From assembly GCF_009763245.1 (NCBI RefSeq), contig NZ_WKJZ01000001.1, positions 1,194,455 through 1,258,454 on the forward strand: a DNA stretch of 64,000 nt. The letters run 5' to 3'. The notes beneath the pieces are model-generated. The model saw only the letters and a list, made by a program, of their open reading frames with translations, was not told the DNA's origin and did no database searches. This DNA comes from Pseudomonas xionganensis. Lineage in GTDB: Bacteria > Pseudomonadota > Gammaproteobacteria > Pseudomonadales > Pseudomonadaceae. The position numbers were made by a program, and so were the translations under genes. Positions within the stretch are counted from its first letter, which is position 1. Each line of letters begins with the position of its first letter. Shown here one piece after another: positions 19,842 through 32,787 of the stretch.

Positions 19842-20234
19842 ATGTCGGCGACTCAAAATTACGGCACTGGCCGTCGCAAGACTGCAACCGCTCGCGTTTT
19901 CCTGCGTGCTGGTACTGGCAAGATCTCCATCAACAATCGCACTCTCGATACCTTCTTCGGTCGTGAAACTGCCCGCATGGTAGTTCGTCAGCCGCTGGAA
20001 CTGGTTGAGATGACCGAGAAGTTCGACGTGTTCGTCACCGTTATCGGTGGTGGTGTGAGTGGTCAGGCTGGCGCAATCCGCCACGGCATCACCCGCGCCC
20101 TGATGGACTACGACGAAGCGCTGCGTCCGGCTCTGCGTAAGGCTGGCTTCGTGACTCGCGATGCCCGTGAAGTTGAACGTAAGAAGGTCGGTCTGCGTAA
20201 AGCACGTAAGCGTCCTCAGTACTCCAAGCGTTAA
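19842..20234 (+). CDS. rpsI: 30S ribosomal protein S9
   Basis: Small-subunit protein of 130 residues whose basic C-terminal tail ([18 protein letters not shown]) reaches the P-site tRNA. The N-terminal [19 protein letters not shown] is diagnostic. Cotranscribed with rplM and closed by a strong terminator. Confidence 0.99.
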   Translation: MSATQNYGTGRRKTATARVFLRAGTGKISINNRTLDTFFGRETARMVVRQPLELVEMTEKFDVFVTVIGGGVSGQAGAIRHGITRALMDYDEALRPALRKAGFVTRDAREVERKKVGLRKARKRPQYSKR

Positions 20235-20251
20235 TTCGCTACCGAGTGCAG

Positions 20252-20290
20252 AAACGCCCAGTTTCCTTATTGGAACTGGGCGTTTTTTAT
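20252..20290 (+). terminator. Terminator after rpsI
   Basis: CGCCCAGTTTCC / GGAACTGGGCG with loop TTATT, followed by TTTTTT. Confidence 0.9.
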
Positions 20291-20305
20291 GGGCGAAAGT
20301 TATCT

Positions 20306-20324
20306 CTGCGGCATCATGCCGCAG
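20306..20324. other. Palindrome upstream of petA
   Basis: CTGCGGCAT-C-ATGCCGCAG, perfect arms. The region 20291-20487 holds no gene. It also contains the small palindrome GGTAATTACC and should carry the petABC promoter, which I could not fix. Confidence 0.4.
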
Positions 20325-20487
20325 CCGCGCACGCCGTGATTTGCAAGGTGTTGCGGGGCGGGTGGGGTGGTAATTACCTTGTCAGTAAAGGGGCTTTTCT
20401 TTACCATTCGGCAACTTTTTCTGCGATTTGAAACTTACCAAGTATAGGCCTGCTTAAAAGGCCATAAAGCTGATGGGAGACGACTGA

Positions 20488-21081
20488 ATGAGCAATGACG
20501 GCGTGAATGCAGGCCGGCGTCGCTTTCTGGTAGCAGCCACCTCGGTGGTGGGTGCTGCAGGAGCGGTGGGTGCCGCGGTCCCGTTCGTGGGGTCCTGGTT
20601 CCCGAGCGCCAAGGCCAAGGCTGCCGGGGCACCGGTAAAGGTGAACGTCAGCAAGATCGAGCCTGGCCAGCAGATGGTGGCCGAGTGGCGCGGACAGCCG
20701 GTGTTTATCGTGCGCCGTACCGAGGAAATCCTCAGTAACCTGGGCAAGATCGAGTCGCAGCTGGCTGACTTCGATTCCCAGGCGTCCGAACAGCCCAGCT
20801 ATGTCGATCCGAAGACCCGTTCGATCAAGCCGGAAGTGCTGCTGCTGGTTGGTCTGTGCACCCACCTCGGCTGCTCGCCCACTTTCCGTCCGGAAGTGGC
20901 CCCGGTCGATCTCGGCGCCGAGTGGGTAGGGGGTTACTTCTGTGCCTGCCACGGCTCGCGCTACGACCTGGCTGGCCGTGTGTACAAGGCGCAGCCGGCG
21001 CCTCTGAACCTGCCGGTACCGCCGCACAGCTACGAGTCCGATGACGTGATCATCGTCGGTGTGGATCAGGAGCAAGCCTAA
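20488..21081 (+). CDS. petA: Ubiquinol-cytochrome c reductase iron-sulfur subunit (Rieske)
   Basis: Rieske protein of the bc1 complex, 197 residues, passing electrons from ubiquinol to cytochrome c1. A twin-arginine-like N terminus (NAGRRRFLVAATS) with one membrane anchor precedes the soluble domain. [2Fe-2S] ligands are Cys124 and His126 (CTHLGC) and Cys152 and His155 (CACHGS); Cys129 and Cys154 form the expected disulfide. The stop overlaps the petB start by one base. Confidence 0.97.
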   Translation: MSNDGVNAGRRRFLVAATSVVGAAGAVGAAVPFVGSWFPSAKAKAAGAPVKVNVSKIEPGQQMVAEWRGQPVFIVRRTEEILSNLGKIESQLADFDSQASEQPSYVDPKTRSIKPEVLLLVGLCTHLGCSPTFRPEVAPVDLGAEWVGGYFCACHGSRYDLAGRVYKAQPAPLNLPVPPHSYESDDVIIVGVDQEQA

Positions 21082-22292
21082 TGAGCAAATTCATGGAATG
21101 GGTTGACGCCCGCTTCCCCGCCACCAAGATGTGGGAAGACCATCTCTCCAAGTACTACGCACCGAAGAACTTCAACTTCTTCTACTTCTTCGGCTCCCTG
21201 GCCCTGCTGGTGCTGGTCAATCAGATCGTCACCGGCGTCTGGCTGACCATGAGCTATACCCCGTCGGCTGAAGAGGCCTTTGCCTCGGTCGAATACATCA
21301 TGCGTGATGTGGAGTACGGCTGGATTCTGCGCTACATGCACTCCACTGGCGCCTCGGCGTTCTTCGTGGTGGTCTACCTGCACATGTTCCGCGGCCTGCT
21401 CTATGGCTCCTACCAGAAGCCGCGTGAGCTGGTGTGGATCTTCGGCATGCTGATCTACCTGATGCTGATGGCCGAAGCCTTCATGGGCTACCTGCTGCCC
21501 TGGGGCCAGATGTCCTACTGGGGTGCCCAGGTGATCATCTCGCTGTTCGGCGCCATTCCGGTCATCGGTGCGGACCTGACCCAGTGGATTCGCGGTGACT
21601 ACCTGATCTCCGGCATCACCCTGAACCGCTTCTTTGCCCTGCATGTGGTGGCCCTGCCGATCGTGATTCTCGGCCTGGTGGTGCTGCACATCCTGGCGCT
21701 GCATGAAGTGGGTTCGAACAACCCCGATGGCGTCGACATCAAGAAGCTGAAGGATGAGAACGGCAAGCCGCTGGACGGCATCGCCTTCCACCCTTACTAC
21801 ACCGTGAAAGATATCGTCGGTGTGGTGGTGTTCCTGTTCGTCTTCTGCTTCGTGCTGTTCTTCTTCCCGGAGATGGGTGGTTACTTCCTGGAAAAGCCGA
21901 ACTTCGAAGCGGCCAACCCGTTCAAGACCCCTGAACATATCGCTCCGGTGTGGTACTTCACCCCGTTCTACGCGATTCTGCGTGCGGTGCCGGACAAGCT
22001 GCTGGGCGTAATCGCCATGGGCGCCGCCATTGCCGTGCTGTTCGTGCTGCCCTGGCTGGACCGTAGCCCGGTCAAGTCGATGCGCTACAAGGGCTGGATG
22101 AGCAAGATCTGGCTGCTGGTGTTCTGCATCTCCTTCGTGATCCTGGGTGTGCTGGGCGTGCTGTCGCCGACTCCGGGTCGTACCCTGCTGTCGCAGGTGT
22201 GCACCATCCTGTACTTCGCGTATTTCATCCTGATGCCGTTCTACACCAGGATGGAAAAGACCAAACCGGTTCCGGAAAGGGTGACTGGCTGA
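21081..22292 (+). CDS. petB: Cytochrome b of the bc1 complex
   Basis: Integral membrane subunit of 403 residues carrying both b hemes and the quinol sites. Heme histidines lie in RYMHSTGASAFFVVVYLHMFRG and in the helix LHVVALPIVILGLVVLHILALHE. The Qo-site PEWY-like segment appears as HIAPVWYFTPFYAILRA, so the PEWY position reads PVWY, as seen in several proteobacteria. Both halves of the b protein are in one polypeptide and it is not fused to c1. Overlaps petC at TGATG. Confidence 0.97.
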   Translation: MSKFMEWVDARFPATKMWEDHLSKYYAPKNFNFFYFFGSLALLVLVNQIVTGVWLTMSYTPSAEEAFASVEYIMRDVEYGWILRYMHSTGASAFFVVVYLHMFRGLLYGSYQKPRELVWIFGMLIYLMLMAEAFMGYLLPWGQMSYWGAQVIISLFGAIPVIGADLTQWIRGDYLISGITLNRFFALHVVALPIVILGLVVLHILALHEVGSNNPDGVDIKKLKDENGKPLDGIAFHPYYTVKDIVGVVVFLFVFCFVLFFFPEMGGYFLEKPNFEAANPFKTPEHIAPVWYFTPFYAILRAVPDKLLGVIAMGAAIAVLFVLPWLDRSPVKSMRYKGWMSKIWLLVFCISFVILGVLGVLSPTPGRTLLSQVCTILYFAYFILMPFYTRMEKTKPVPERVTG

Positions 22293-23071
22293 TGAAAAAG
22301 CTCTTTGCTGCATTTGTGATTGCTGCCCTGCCGGCTTTGGCCCTGGGTGCTGCCAGCAACTATCCGCTGGACAAGGTGGAAATCGATCTGCGCGACAAGG
22401 CTGCCCTGCAGGATGGCGCGCGCACGTTCGCCAACTACTGCATGGGTTGCCATGCTGCCCAGTATCAGCGCTATGAGCGGGTTGCCGATGACCTCGGTAT
22501 CCCCCATGAAATCATGCTGGAGAACCTGGTCTTCACTGGCGTCAACATCGGCGACCATATGAAGATCGGCATGACCCCGGCTGATGCCAAGAAGTGGTTT
22601 GGTGCCGCCCCGCCCGACCTGACCCTGGTGGCTCGCGTGCGTGGCAACGACTGGCTGTACACCTACCTGCGCACCTTCTATGACGATCCGGCGCGCCCGA
22701 TGGGTGCCAACAACAAGGTCTTCCCCAATGTGGGCATGCCGAACGTGCTGGTTTCCCTGCAGGGCAAGCAGTACCTGGGTTGCAAGCAGGTGCAGGTGGT
22801 CGAGGATGGCAAGAAGCAGTTCGACCCACTGACTGGCACGCCGATTACCCATGAGGCCTGCGATCAGCTGGTGGTCGAGCCGAACAGCGGCAAACTGACT
22901 GCCGAAGAGTTCGACGAGAAGATCAAGAATCTGGTGACCTTCCTCGCCTACTCGGCCAACCCGGTCAAGCTGGAGTCCCAGCGTATCGGGACCTATGTGC
23001 TGCTGTACCTGGCCTTCTTCTTTGTGTTTGCCTACCTGCTCAAGCGTGAGTACTGGAAGGACGTGCACTAA
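22292..23071 (+). CDS. petC: Cytochrome c1
   Basis: Membrane-anchored cytochrome c1, 259 residues, passing electrons to soluble cytochromes c. Signal peptide MKKLFAAFVIAALPALALGA; heme attachment CMGCH at residues 50-54; axial methionine probably in the PNVGMPNVL region; C-terminal anchor IGTYVLLYLAFFFVFAYLL. The ATG at 22292 sits in the petB stop, and a longer frame lacks a signal peptide at its start. Terminator follows directly. Confidence 0.97.
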   Translation: MKKLFAAFVIAALPALALGAASNYPLDKVEIDLRDKAALQDGARTFANYCMGCHAAQYQRYERVADDLGIPHEIMLENLVFTGVNIGDHMKIGMTPADAKKWFGAAPPDLTLVARVRGNDWLYTYLRTFYDDPARPMGANNKVFPNVGMPNVLVSLQGKQYLGCKQVQVVEDGKKQFDPLTGTPITHEACDQLVVEPNSGKLTAEEFDEKIKNLVTFLAYSANPVKLESQRIGTYVLLYLAFFFVFAYLLKREYWKDVH

Positions 23072-23092
23072 GCCGTTGCTGCTGTGTAGCTG

Positions 23093-23125
23093 ACCTGCGC
23101 GCCCTATATGGGCGCGCAGGTTTTT
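23093..23125 (+). terminator. Terminator after petC
   Basis: Perfect 12-bp arms ACCTGCGCGCCC / GGGCGCGCAGGT with loop TATAT and a T-run. Confidence 0.92.
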
Positions 23126-23152
23126 CTGCACTGTCATTCCTGGCGGCACCTC

Positions 23153-23201
23153 TGTGGGGCCGTCGCAAGTGAAGTCGAAAATTGCTCAGGGCAATTTTTT
23201 T
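23153..23201 (+). repeat. GTCGCA-hairpin dispersed repeat, copy 1
   Basis: Shares GGGCCGTCGCA plus a hairpin and T-run with 62153-62200. Here the hairpin is AAAATTGC-TCAGG-GCAATTTT followed by TTT. It can act as a second terminator between petC and sspA. Confidence 0.6.
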
Positions 23202-23236
23202 GCTTTCGATAAATCCAATACGCGAGGAGGATCGCC

Positions 23237-23854
23237 ATGGCGGTAACCAATAGGTTGACCTGCTACTCCGACCCCGCCGACCACTATTCCCACCGCGTAC
23301 GTATTGTGCTCGCCGAGAAGGGTGTCAGCGCCGAGATCACCGATGTGTTGCCGGGCAAGTACCCGTCTGCCTTGCTGGAGGTCAATCCCTACGCCAGCCT
23401 GCCGACTCTGGTGGACCGTGATCTGGCGCTCTACGAGTCGACAGTGGTCATGGAGTATCTGGATGAGCGCTATCCTCATCCGCCGCTGTTGCCGGTTTAT
23501 CCGGTGGCACGGGCCAACAGTCGTCTGTTGATTCATCGTATTCAGCGTGACTGGTGTGCCCAGGTCGATCTGATTCTGGATCCGCGCAGCAAGGAGCCGG
23601 CCCGGGCCCTGGCGCGCAAGGAGTTGCGCGAAAGTCTGACTGGGGTTTCGCCCTTGTTTGCAGACAAGCCATACTTCCTCAGCGAGGAGTTGAGCCTGGT
23701 GGACTGCTGCCTGTTGCCGATTCTCTGGCGCCTGCCGGTGCTGGGCATCGAGTTGCCCAGGCAAGCCAAGCCGCTGCTTGACTATATGGACCGGCAGTTT
23801 GCCCGCGAGGCGTTTCGTGCGAGCCTGTCAGCCGTCGAACGTGATATGCGCTAG
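23237..23854 (+). CDS. sspA: Stringent starvation protein A
   Basis: RNA-polymerase-associated protein with a glutathione-S-transferase fold, 205 residues; an N-terminal thioredoxin-like half ([24 protein letters not shown]) and a helical C-terminal half (about 90-205). It modulates stress, virulence and starvation transcription in related bacteria. ATG after CGCGAGGAGGATCGCC, a strong ribosome site. Operon with sspB 15 bp later. Confidence 0.96.
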   Translation: MAVTNRLTCYSDPADHYSHRVRIVLAEKGVSAEITDVLPGKYPSALLEVNPYASLPTLVDRDLALYESTVVMEYLDERYPHPPLLPVYPVARANSRLLIHRIQRDWCAQVDLILDPRSKEPARALARKELRESLTGVSPLFADKPYFLSEELSLVDCCLLPILWRLPVLGIELPRQAKPLLDYMDRQFAREAFRASLSAVERDMR

Positions 23855-23869
23855 CCCCGGGAGGTTTAG

Positions 23870-24283
23870 ATGAAGTCGAGTCGTCCTTATCTGGTCCGTG
23901 CGCTCTATGAGTGGATAGTGGATAACGACTGCACCCCACATTTGCTGGTCAATGCCGAATTCGCCGGTGTGCAGGTACCGGCCGGATTTGCCAGTGATGG
24001 GCAGATCGTGCTCAACGTATCGCCCAGCGCCGTGCGCCACCTGCATATGGATAACGAGGCGATCAGCTTCGAAGGGCGTTTTGCCGGGGTGCCGCAGAGC
24101 CTCTATATCCCCAGTGCTGCGGTGCTGGCCATCTATGCCCGGGAGAACGGCCAGGGCATGGTCTTCGAGGTGGAGTCCGGTGTTTTGGAGGCCGAGGAAA
24201 TCGCCGAGCAGGATGATCAGGGACCGCCCGACAGTGAGCCGCCGCGTCCCAGTGGTCGACCCAGTCTGAAGGTGGTCAAGTAA
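23870..24283 (+). CDS. sspB: ClpXP specificity-enhancing factor SspB
   Basis: Adaptor of 137 residues that delivers ssrA-tagged and selected other proteins to ClpXP. The folded domain (1-105) holds LYEWIVDNDCTPHLLVNAEF and the substrate groove; a disordered acidic linker rich in Glu, Asp and Pro leads to the ClpX-docking tail GRPSLKVVK. This architecture is complete here. Closed by an exceptionally strong terminator. Confidence 0.96.
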   Translation: MKSSRPYLVRALYEWIVDNDCTPHLLVNAEFAGVQVPAGFASDGQIVLNVSPSAVRHLHMDNEAISFEGRFAGVPQSLYIPSAAVLAIYARENGQGMVFEVESGVLEAEEIAEQDDQGPPDSEPPRPSGRPSLKVVK

Positions 24284-24300
24284 GCTCTGGTCTGACGGTT

Positions 24301-24339
24301 ACAAAGAAAACGGGCGCCCCTGGCGCCCGTTTTCTTTGT
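24301..24339. terminator. Bidirectional terminator between sspB and dolP
   Basis: Perfect 18-bp arms ACAAAGAAAACGGGCGCC with loop CCT, between convergent operons. Confidence 0.93.
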
Positions 24340-24352
24340 GCTGAAGTCTTGT

Positions 24353-25867
<1,515 letters not shown>

Positions 25868-25871
<4 letters not shown>

Positions 25872-27679
25872 AGGCTGTGGTCGGGCAGGCGCAGCACCTG
25901 GCCGTCACGGAATTCGGCCCAGGGCAGCTGGCGCTGCACGCGCTGGTTCGGGGTGAGGCTCAGGTTGCCGGATAGACCGTCGATACGGCTTTCCGGCAGG
26001 GTTTTGAGCTGGTTCAGGCGTGGCGCCAGGCGATAGGCGTCGACACCCATGGCGTATAGTCGGCCCAGGCTGCCGGCGGCTTGCGGCCACTGGCTGCTGG
26101 CCTGCTGGCGCAGTGGGTCTTCGGCATTCAGCAGCCAGGGGGTTTCACAGAACTGGATGCCTTGCATGTCGAGCAGCTGCGCCTGGTTGTGGCTGCCGGT
26201 ATAGAGGTGCGAGGTGGCGTAGACCGGTACGTCGCCGGCGTACTGGAAGGCCAGGGTCGGCTTGATCTGCTGGGCCTGCTGTGGGGTGGCGGCGAGGAAG
26301 ATAAAGTCGACGTCGCGGCGCCGCGATGGGGCGGCGGCCACGCTGCTGCCCAGCGTATTCTGCAGGCGGCGGGCGCGGGCTTCACTCTGGCGTAGCTGGA
26401 ACAGCTCGGCGATCTGCTTGGCCAGCTCCACGGGTTGATCGACATATTCGGCGCCGAGCAGGCTGCCGCCCTGGGCGTCCCAGTCCTGGCGGAAGGCGCT
26501 CAGGACCCGCTCGCCCCATTCGCCCTTCGGCACCAGGGCGACTGCGCGACGATGGCCGTCGGCCCAGGCGCGGCGCGCCACTTCCCGGGCCTCGTCTTCG
26601 GCAGCCAGGCCGAACTGGAACAGCTGGTTGGGGCCTTCCTGGCCGCCCTCGCTGTAGTTCAGGGCCAGGGTGGTGATGGGGAGCTGCTCGCGGTTGCTGA
26701 GTTGGTTGACCAGGGTTTTTTCCAGGGGACCGACCACCAGTTGTACGCCACTGGCCTGGGCCTGGCGGTAGAACTCGTCCAGCGAGCCGATGCGCGTGCT
26801 GTCGAACAGCTGGATGTTCGGCGGATTCTGCCCGGCCTGCTGGGCCTGGTAATGGGCCGCCAGGAAACCATCGCGCAGGGCGCGGGCGACACTCGCCAGC
26901 TGGCCGTCCTGAGGCAGCAGCAGGGCGATTTCCGTCAGTGGCTGGCTGGACAGCTTGCGCAGGTCGATCAGTGCCTGGGGCAGCTGTAATGCGGCTGGGT
27001 GATTCGGGTTCTGCGCCAGCCACTGCTCGATGGCTTGCTGCTGCTGTTCCAGGGTTGCGCCGCTTTTGGCGGTGCGGGCGAGGGCTAGCCAGCCGCTAAG
27101 GTCATCTCCCTGGGCAGTCTGCAACTGGCTGTCGGGCAGGGTGGAAACCAGGCTCCAGATACGTTCCTGGTTGTCCTGGGCGCTGGTGCCGCTCAAGAGT
27201 GGTGCGACGAATACGCGCTCGCGGGCGGCGGCCAGGGGCTGGTCGGTGGCTTCCAGGACGCGGGCGCGCACCAGCTGGCTGCGTACCTGCTGTGCCACCG
27301 GTAGCTCACTCAAGCGCTCGAAACTTGGGTGGGCAAGTGCGCGCAGGGCTGCTTTGGGTTTGCCGGCCGCCAGGTCCAGTTCGGCGCGCAGGGTGCTGGC
27401 GAATATCTGTTGGGCCGGCGGCAGGGTTTCCAGCGCGATCTGCTGCAGAACGGTGCTGGCGCGGGGAAGGTCGCCCTGCTGGTAGGCCAGGTCGGCGGCG
27501 CTCAGGCGCAGCAGTTGCGCCTGTGGCGAGGTGCTGTCTCCGGCCTGCTGCAGCATTTGTTCAATGCTGGCCTGAGGTGTGCGCGGTAGTTCACCCAGGG
27601 TCGATGAAGGGACATTGGCGCAGGCGGCAATCAGGCCGGCCAGGCAGGCGATGGAGAGGGGGCGCAGGCGGGCGATCAT
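25868..27679 (-). CDS. lpoA: LpoA, lipoprotein activator of penicillin-binding protein 1a
   Basis: Outer-membrane lipoprotein of 603 residues with lipobox IAAC near residue 20. The N-terminal part (about 30-250) is a TPR-like helical domain and the C-terminal part (about 255-600, from EIALLLPQDGQLASVARALRDG) is a periplasmic-binding-protein-like LppC domain. It stimulates the bifunctional peptidoglycan synthase PBP1a through the envelope. First gene of a minus-strand envelope operon divergent from rsmI. Confidence 0.93.
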
Positions 27680-27765
27680 GTAAGCGTTCCTGATACTTGA
27701 TCAAATGAGTGGCGAATTGTACCCAAGCCCGCCCCGTGGCGCGATGTCGAAGCTTGGAAACGGGC

Positions 27766-27771
27766 TACAAT
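27766..27771 (+). promoter_or_regulatory. Possible -10 element for rsmI
   Basis: TACAAT 33 bp before the rsmI start in the 124-bp spacer shared with lpoA. The -35 is weak. Confidence 0.3.
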
Positions 27772-27803
27772 GCGCGCTTTGCTGATCTTGAGAGGCCTGT
27801 GCT

Positions 27804-28676
27804 GTGACCACTTCCACTGCTGCGAATGTGCCTTTGGGCAGTCTTTATGTGGTGGCTACACCCATTGGCAACCTGGATGACATCAGCGCCCGGGCGTTGA
27901 ACATCCTGCGCAGCGTGGCCCTGATCGCCGCCGAAGACACCCGGCATTCGGCGCGTCTGCTGCAGCACTTTGGCATCGGCACACCGTTGGCGGCCTGCCA
28001 TGAGCACAATGAGCGTGACCAGGGCGGGCGCTTTATCGCCCGTCTGCAGGCGGGCGAAGATGTGGCGCTGATTTCCGATGCCGGCACGCCGCTGATTTCC
28101 GATCCGGGCTACCACCTGGTGCGCCAGGCGCGTGCTGCGGGTGTGCCGGTGGTGCCTGTGCCGGGGCCTTGTGCCCTGATTGCCGCGCTGTCGGCGGCTG
28201 GGCTGCCGTCCGATCGATTTATCTTTGAGGGTTTTCTGCCGGCGAAGGCGGCCGGGCGTCGTGCGCGGCTTGAGCAGGTCAAGGAAGAGCCGCGGACGCT
28301 GATCTTCTATGAGGCGCCGCACCGCATTCTCGAATGCCTGCAGGATATGCAGTCGGTATTTGGTGACGAGCGCCCGGCGCTGCTGGCGCGTGAGCTGACT
28401 AAGACCTTCGAGACGCTCAAGGGCATGCCGCTTTCCGAGCTGGCCGCCTGGGTGGCGGCAGACGCCAACCAGCAGCGTGGCGAGTGCGTGGTGCTGGTGG
28501 CCGGCTGGCAGGCGCCGGAAGGTGAGGAGGCCGTCAGTGCCGAAGCCTTGCGGGTGCTGGATCTGTTGTTGGCAGAAATGCCGCTCAAGCGTGCCGCTGC
28601 CCTGGCGGCGGAGATCACCGGGGTGCGCAAGAATCTGCTCTATCAGGTGGCGCTGGAACGGCAGAAAGACGCTTGA
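27804..28676 (+). CDS. rsmI: 16S rRNA (cytidine-1402 2'-O)-methyltransferase
   Basis: SAM-dependent tetrapyrrole-methylase-fold enzyme of 290 residues that 2'-O-methylates C1402 in the ribosomal P site. Signatures are [19 protein letters not shown], the SAM-site [14 protein letters not shown], and [22 protein letters not shown] start after GAGAGGCCTGTGCT. RsmH, which adds the N4 methyl group to the same nucleotide, is encoded 1.1 kb downstream. Its 3' end overlaps the rnpB promoter. Confidence 0.96.
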   Translation: MTTSTAANVPLGSLYVVATPIGNLDDISARALNILRSVALIAAEDTRHSARLLQHFGIGTPLAACHEHNERDQGGRFIARLQAGEDVALISDAGTPLISDPGYHLVRQARAAGVPVVPVPGPCALIAALSAAGLPSDRFIFEGFLPAKAAGRRARLEQVKEEPRTLIFYEAPHRILECLQDMQSVFGDERPALLARELTKTFETLKGMPLSELAAWVAADANQQRGECVVLVAGWQAPEGEEAVSAEALRVLDLLLAEMPLKRAAALAAEITGVRKNLLYQVALERQKDA

Positions 28677-28678
28677 GC

Positions 28679-28707
28679 TTGTTCTATTGAGCGCGGGCCG
28701 TTAACCT
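28679..28707 (+). promoter_or_regulatory. Promoter for rnpB
   Basis: TTGTTC (28679-28684), 17 bp, TAACCT (28702-28707), predicting a start at about 28714, right at the P1 helix of the RNA. Confidence 0.55.
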
Positions 28708-28711
28708 TGCC

Positions 28712-29066
28712 GGCGGAGAGTCGATCGGACAGTCGCTGCCTTCGCAAGAAGGGGGAGGAAAGTCCGGGCTCCATAGGGCGGAGTGCCAGGTAATGCCTGG
28801 GAGGCGCGAGCCTACGGAAAGTGCCACAGAAAATAACCGCCTAAGCGCTTCGGTGCCGGTAAGGGTGAAAAGGTGCGGTAAGAGCGCACCGCACGGCTGG
28901 TAACAGTCCGTGGCTAGGCAAACCCCACTCGGAGCAAGACCAAATAGGGTTCCATTGGCGTGGCCCGCGCTGGAACCGGGTAGGTTGCTAAAGGCGTGCA
29001 GTGATGTACGTCGTAGAGGAATGACTGTCCTCGACAGAACCCGGCTTACAGATCGACTCTCCACCT
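28712..29066 (+). ncRNA. rnpB: RNase P RNA (type A)
   Basis: Catalytic RNA of RNase P, which matures tRNA 5' ends. The universal core GGGAGGAAAGTCCGGGCTCC and CATAGGGCGGAGTGCCAGGTAA regions are present near the 5' end, with ACAGAAA shortly after and GAACCCGGCTTACAG at the 3' side. The P1 helix is closed by AGAGTCGATC (28717) pairing with GATCGACTCT (29051-29060). Length of about 350 nt is normal. The exact ends are inferred from helix P1. No intrinsic terminator is evident; a pyrimidine-rich stretch follows. Confidence 0.96.
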
Positions 29067-29269
29067 TCTCTTCTGCTTTACCTTCTCTCTAGTCCCTTTC
29101 TTTTTAATACCGAAAAAATCTTACTCTTAACAAATCACTTTAAGTTGTGGTTTTAGTGGTTTTGATTGTCTTGGCTTTTCCTTCCGATGTTGCGGCAAAT
29201 TCTCTCTCCGGCGCCTGCCAAAGTTCTCTAAATTACCGCCCTGTAAGGATTTTTCCCCTGTGGCGCGCC

Positions 29270-29299
29270 TTGACGGTGGGGTGCGCGCGTTCCTATAGT
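29270..29299 (+). promoter_or_regulatory. Promoter of mraZ / dcw cluster
   Basis: TTGACG (29270-29275), 18 bp, TATAGT (29294-29299). The predicted start at about 29306 falls on the first MraZ box. Confidence 0.7.
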
Positions 29300-29305
29300 G
29301 TGCGC

Positions 29306-29332
29306 GAGTGGTACGAAGTGGCAGAAAGTGGG
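29306..29332 (+). promoter_or_regulatory. MraZ operator, three direct boxes
   Basis: AGTGG occurs at 29307, 29317 and 29327, an exact 10-bp period. MraZ is known to bind repeated TGGG-like boxes with 5-bp spacers just downstream of its own promoter. Confidence 0.75.
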
Positions 29333-29376
29333 TTTTTTAGGCATGGAAAGCTAGTTAAGAAAGGGGAAACGCTGTC

Positions 29377-29832
29377 GTGTTTCGCGGAGCTAACGCCATC
29401 AGTCTCGACGCCAAAGGGCGCCTCGCGATGCCGAGTCGGTATCGTGACGAGCTGGTTTCGCGTTGCGCCGGCCAGCTTATCGTGACCATCGATGCCATTG
29501 ATCCCTGCCTCTGTGTCTACCCGCTGTCCGAGTGGGAGTTGATCGAAGCCAAACTGCGCGAGCTGGCCTCCTTTCGTGAGGAAAACCGGCGCTTGCAGCG
29601 TTTGCTGATTGGTAATGCCGTCGACCTGGAGCTGGATGCCAGCGGTCGTTTCCTGGTGCCGCCGCGGCTGCGCGAATACGCCAAGCTGGATAAGCGCGCC
29701 ATGCTGGTCGGTCAGCTCAATAAATTTCAACTGTGGGACGAAGATGCCTGGAATGCCGTGGCTGATGCCGATCTGGCCGCCATCAAGCAACCGGGCGCAT
29801 TGTCCGACGAACTACGTGACCTGATCCTGTGA
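29377..29832 (+). CDS. mraZ: Transcriptional regulator MraZ
   Basis: First gene of the dcw cluster; a 151-residue DNA-binding protein with two AbrB-like domains, each with a DxxGR motif (DAKGR at 11-15 and DASGR at 87-91). It represses its own promoter and tunes dcw expression. GTG start after AAGGGGAAAC; no better ATG exists before [15 protein letters not shown]. Stop overlaps the rsmH start (GTGA). Confidence 0.95.
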   Translation: MFRGANAISLDAKGRLAMPSRYRDELVSRCAGQLIVTIDAIDPCLCVYPLSEWELIEAKLRELASFREENRRLQRLLIGNAVDLELDASGRFLVPPRLREYAKLDKRAMLVGQLNKFQLWDEDAWNAVADADLAAIKQPGALSDELRDLIL

Positions 29833-30772
29833 ACCAGACCAGCAGCTTTCGCCATATCACCGTGCTGCTCGACGAGGCCGTCGACGGCCTGGCCGTGCGC
29901 GCAGATGGCTGCTACCTGGACGGCACCTTCGGGCGGGGTGGGCATAGTCGCCTTATTCTCAGCAAGCTGGGGCCAGAGGGCTGCTTGCTCGGGTTTGACA
30001 AGGACCCACTCGCCATCGCGACAGGGCATCAGCTGGCGGCCGAAGATGGCCGCTTTGTCGTTGTGCAGCGCAGTTTCGCCGAGCTGGGTGAGGAGTGCGC
30101 GCAGCGCGGCCTGGCCGGCAAGGTCAGCGGCATTCTGCTGGATCTGGGGGTTTCCTCGCCGCAGCTTGATGATGCTGCCCGCGGTTTCAGCTTCCTCAAT
30201 GATGGCCCGCTGGATATGCGCATGAACCCGGATGCCGGGATCAGCGCGGCGGACTTTATCGCCAGCGCCAGCGTCGACGAGATCGCCCGGGTGTTCAAGG
30301 AGTATGGCGAGGAACGCTTTGCCAAGCGCATGGCGCGCGCCGTGGTCGAGCGCCGGGCGCTGCAGCCCTTTACCCGCACTGCCGATCTGGCTGCCGTGCT
30401 GACCGAGGCCAACCCGGCCTGGGAGAAGGGCAAGAACCCGGCGACCCGTGCCTTCCAGGGGTTGCGCATTCACGTCAACAACGAGCTGGGTGACCTGGAG
30501 CGTGGCCTGCAGGCTGCCCTGGAAACTCTGGAAGTGGGTGGGCGTCTGGTGGTGATCAGCTTCCACTCCCTGGAAGACCGCATCGTCAAACAGTTTATGA
30601 AGCGTCAGGCCAAGGGCGAAGCGGACAAGTTGCCGCGCGATCTGCCGATCATCCCCAAGGCCTTCGAGCCGCGCCTGAAGCTGCTGGGCAAACCGCAGTT
30701 CGCTTCCGAAGCGGAGCTGGCGGCCAATCCGCGCTCGCGCAGCGCAGTCATGCGTGTGGCGGAGAAGCTGCG

Positions 30773-30776
<4 letters not shown>
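29829..30776 (+). CDS. rsmH: 16S rRNA (cytosine-1402 N4)-methyltransferase RsmH
   Basis: SAM-dependent methyltransferase of 315 residues (formerly MraW) that completes m4Cm1402 with RsmI. Motifs are [13 protein letters not shown] (SAM site), [22 protein letters not shown], and the [13 protein letters not shown] end. Starts with GTG in the mraZ stop. Stop overlaps ftsL by 4 bp (ATGA). Confidence 0.96.

Positions 30777-32786
<2,010 letters not shown>

Positions 32787-32787
<1 letters not shown>

Larger units (their letters stand above)
29067..29376 (+). promoter_or_regulatory. Control region of the dcw cluster (no gene)
   Basis: A 310-bp AT-richer spacer between rnpB and mraZ. It contains the sigma-70-like promoter and the MraZ boxes listed separately. 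An open frame crosses it but lacks a ribosome site and family resemblance. Confidence 0.7.

Noticed and set aside
28677..28711. An additional small gene between rsmI and rnpB
   Set aside because: Only 35 bp, and it is better explained as the rnpB promoter.
29147..29485. Frame crossing the dcw control region and the mraZ start
   Set aside because: No ribosome site, unusual composition, and it overlaps the promoter, the MraZ boxes and mraZ in another frame.
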